DNA of 40,758 bases from NCBI RefSeq assembly GCF_021568775.1, contig NZ_JAKGSG010000065.1, positions 1 to 40,758 on the forward strand, read 5' to 3'. Both the position numbers and the translations under genes were made by a program. This document shows, in pieces, positions 40,075 to 40,758 of this stretch. Position 1 is the stretch's first letter; every line of letters starts with the position of its first letter. This DNA comes from Antribacter soli. Its GTDB lineage: Bacteria; Actinomycetota; Actinomycetes; Actinomycetales; Cellulomonadaceae. Under the pieces are notes generated by a model. That model saw only the letters and a program-made list of their open reading frames with translations, was not told the origin of the DNA and did not search any database.

Positions 40075-40758
40075 ATGCGGCACTCCGGAGTCGGTCGCGC
40101 CCAAGAGCGCCGCCGAGAATCAGCACCTTGGGTCAGGAGGCTGCTGGGCGCATGTCTGGCGGCGACTCTTGCCACAGCGACCGGTGGACTGGCGATCAGC
40201 ACCGCATTCGCCGACGACGGCAGCGTCGTCGAGCCGGCATCCGACGCCGCCATCGCCGGCGACACTTCGGGCACCGAAGCGCTCGCACCGGAGACGGCTC
40301 CTGAGCCGGCACTTGAGCCGGCGCCCGACCCGGCTCCCGGACCGGCACCCGAGGATCCGGCTGCCGCAGAATCTGAGCCCGCATCCGTCGAGCCCGCCCC
40401 TGTCGTGCTCGAGCCTGCGGAGCCTGCACCCGCCGAGCCGGCGCCCGCGCCCGAGTCCGAGCCCGCGGCGGCGGAACTTGGAGTACCGGAAGCTCCCGCA
40501 TCGGACGCTGCTTCGGCCGCGGCCGACGAGGTCACGATCCTGGTCGACACCGCAGGTCCGGGTCCGTCCGCTGGTGACATCGAACAGCCGCGGTTCCGGG
40601 CTGCGCACCCCGACACCTACACCACGGCCAACCCCGGAACTGCGGACACGTCGAACGTGCAGACGCAGCTGACGAGCAACACGCAGAACCGGTTCTTCGA
40701 GTGTGGCGACACGATCATCTACTTCCAGATCATCCCGATCGCGGCCGACGCGCCCTCG
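40075..40758 (+). CDS. Surface protein, paralog of the LPXTG protein, 5' part only
   Basis: The first 228 codons of a secreted wall protein that runs off the window. Start MRHSGVGRAQERRRES, signal peptide ending STAFA-DD near residue 43, an Ala/Pro/Glu stalk (~50-150), and the start of the same beta-rich domain (FRAAHPDTYTTANPGTADTS, then GDTIIYFQIIPIAADAPS). Close paralog of the 36677-38506 product in signal peptide, stalk and domain. A Cys in FFECGDT replaces the Arg-Gly context of the paralog. A C-terminal sorting signal is expected but lies outside the window. Ribosome-binding site GAGGAG. Confidence 0.85.
   Translation, partial: MRHSGVGRAQERRRESAPWVRRLLGACLAATLATATGGLAISTAFADDGSVVEPASDAAIAGDTSGTEALAPETAPEPALEPAPDPAPGPAPEDPAAAESEPASVEPAPVVLEPAEPAPAEPAPAPESEPAAAELGVPEAPASDAASAAADEVTILVDTAGPGPSAGDIEQPRFRAAHPDTYTTANPGTADTSNVQTQLTSNTQNRFFECGDTIIYFQIIPIAADAPS

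Overview
The window reads as chromosome from a very GC-rich actinobacterium. It has strong G/C bias at codon third positions, many GTG starts, 4-base stop/start overlaps, actinobacterial 5S rRNA and c-di-AMP (ydaO) leader sequences, a DevR/DevS-type two-component pair, and LPXTG-type wall proteins. A Micrococcales relative of Cellulomonas/Promicromonospora is my best guess; this is inference, not a database result.

Layout. (1) 1-122: 3' end of a 5S rRNA and its terminator, then an AGE-family sugar epimerase. (2) 1479-5697: molybdate uptake (fused permease-ATPase modBC, modA, a MerR-HTH/Mop regulator) beside cofactor genes mogA, moaD and moaC. (3) 5833-8544: a minus-strand operon of an FAD/Rieske oxidoreductase and a glycosyltransferase, interleaved with three very short ORFs that touch or overlap the large genes. 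(4) 8717-9825: a PAS-ANTAR RNA-binding regulator and a small DUF4235 membrane protein. (5) 9854-14186: a TPP riboswitch and a thiamine-type ABC transporter (thiB-thiP-thiQ), with a 60-nt hairpin around the thiP start. (6) 14201-18173: PrsW-like protease, CutC, and glucose-6-phosphate isomerase, with a near-perfect 33-bp hairpin between the last two. (7) 18270-21769: two tandem double-GNAT proteins divergent from marR and an isochorismatase-fold protein. (8) 21782-28722: a LacI-regulated oligosaccharide locus (repressor, operator, binding protein, two permeases, GH3 glycosidase). (9) 28795-33239: an S4 protein and then a DosR/DosS-like oxygen/redox cluster (DoxX, DevR, DevS with the haem-ligand histidine conserved, tandem universal stress protein) carrying two DosR-like boxes. 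(10) 33268-36543: M19 dipeptidase, PlsC acyltransferase behind an 11-codon leaderless uORF, an unknown 90-aa protein, and an HSL-family esterase. (11) 36677-40758: two paralogous sortase-anchored surface proteins in opposite orientation flanking an NlpC/P60 hydrolase that has a c-di-AMP riboswitch. Both surface genes carry the same ~70-nt structured leader, which I cannot assign to a known RNA family.

A theme across the whole window is leaderless transcription. Thirteen ORF starts sit 6-7 nt downstream of a -10 hexamer (TAnnnT, or the weaker GAnnnT), and this decides many start codons. Genes with Shine-Dalgarno sequences are mostly those with long leaders, riboswitches or operon-internal positions. 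No tRNA, CRISPR array, insertion sequence or prophage was seen.
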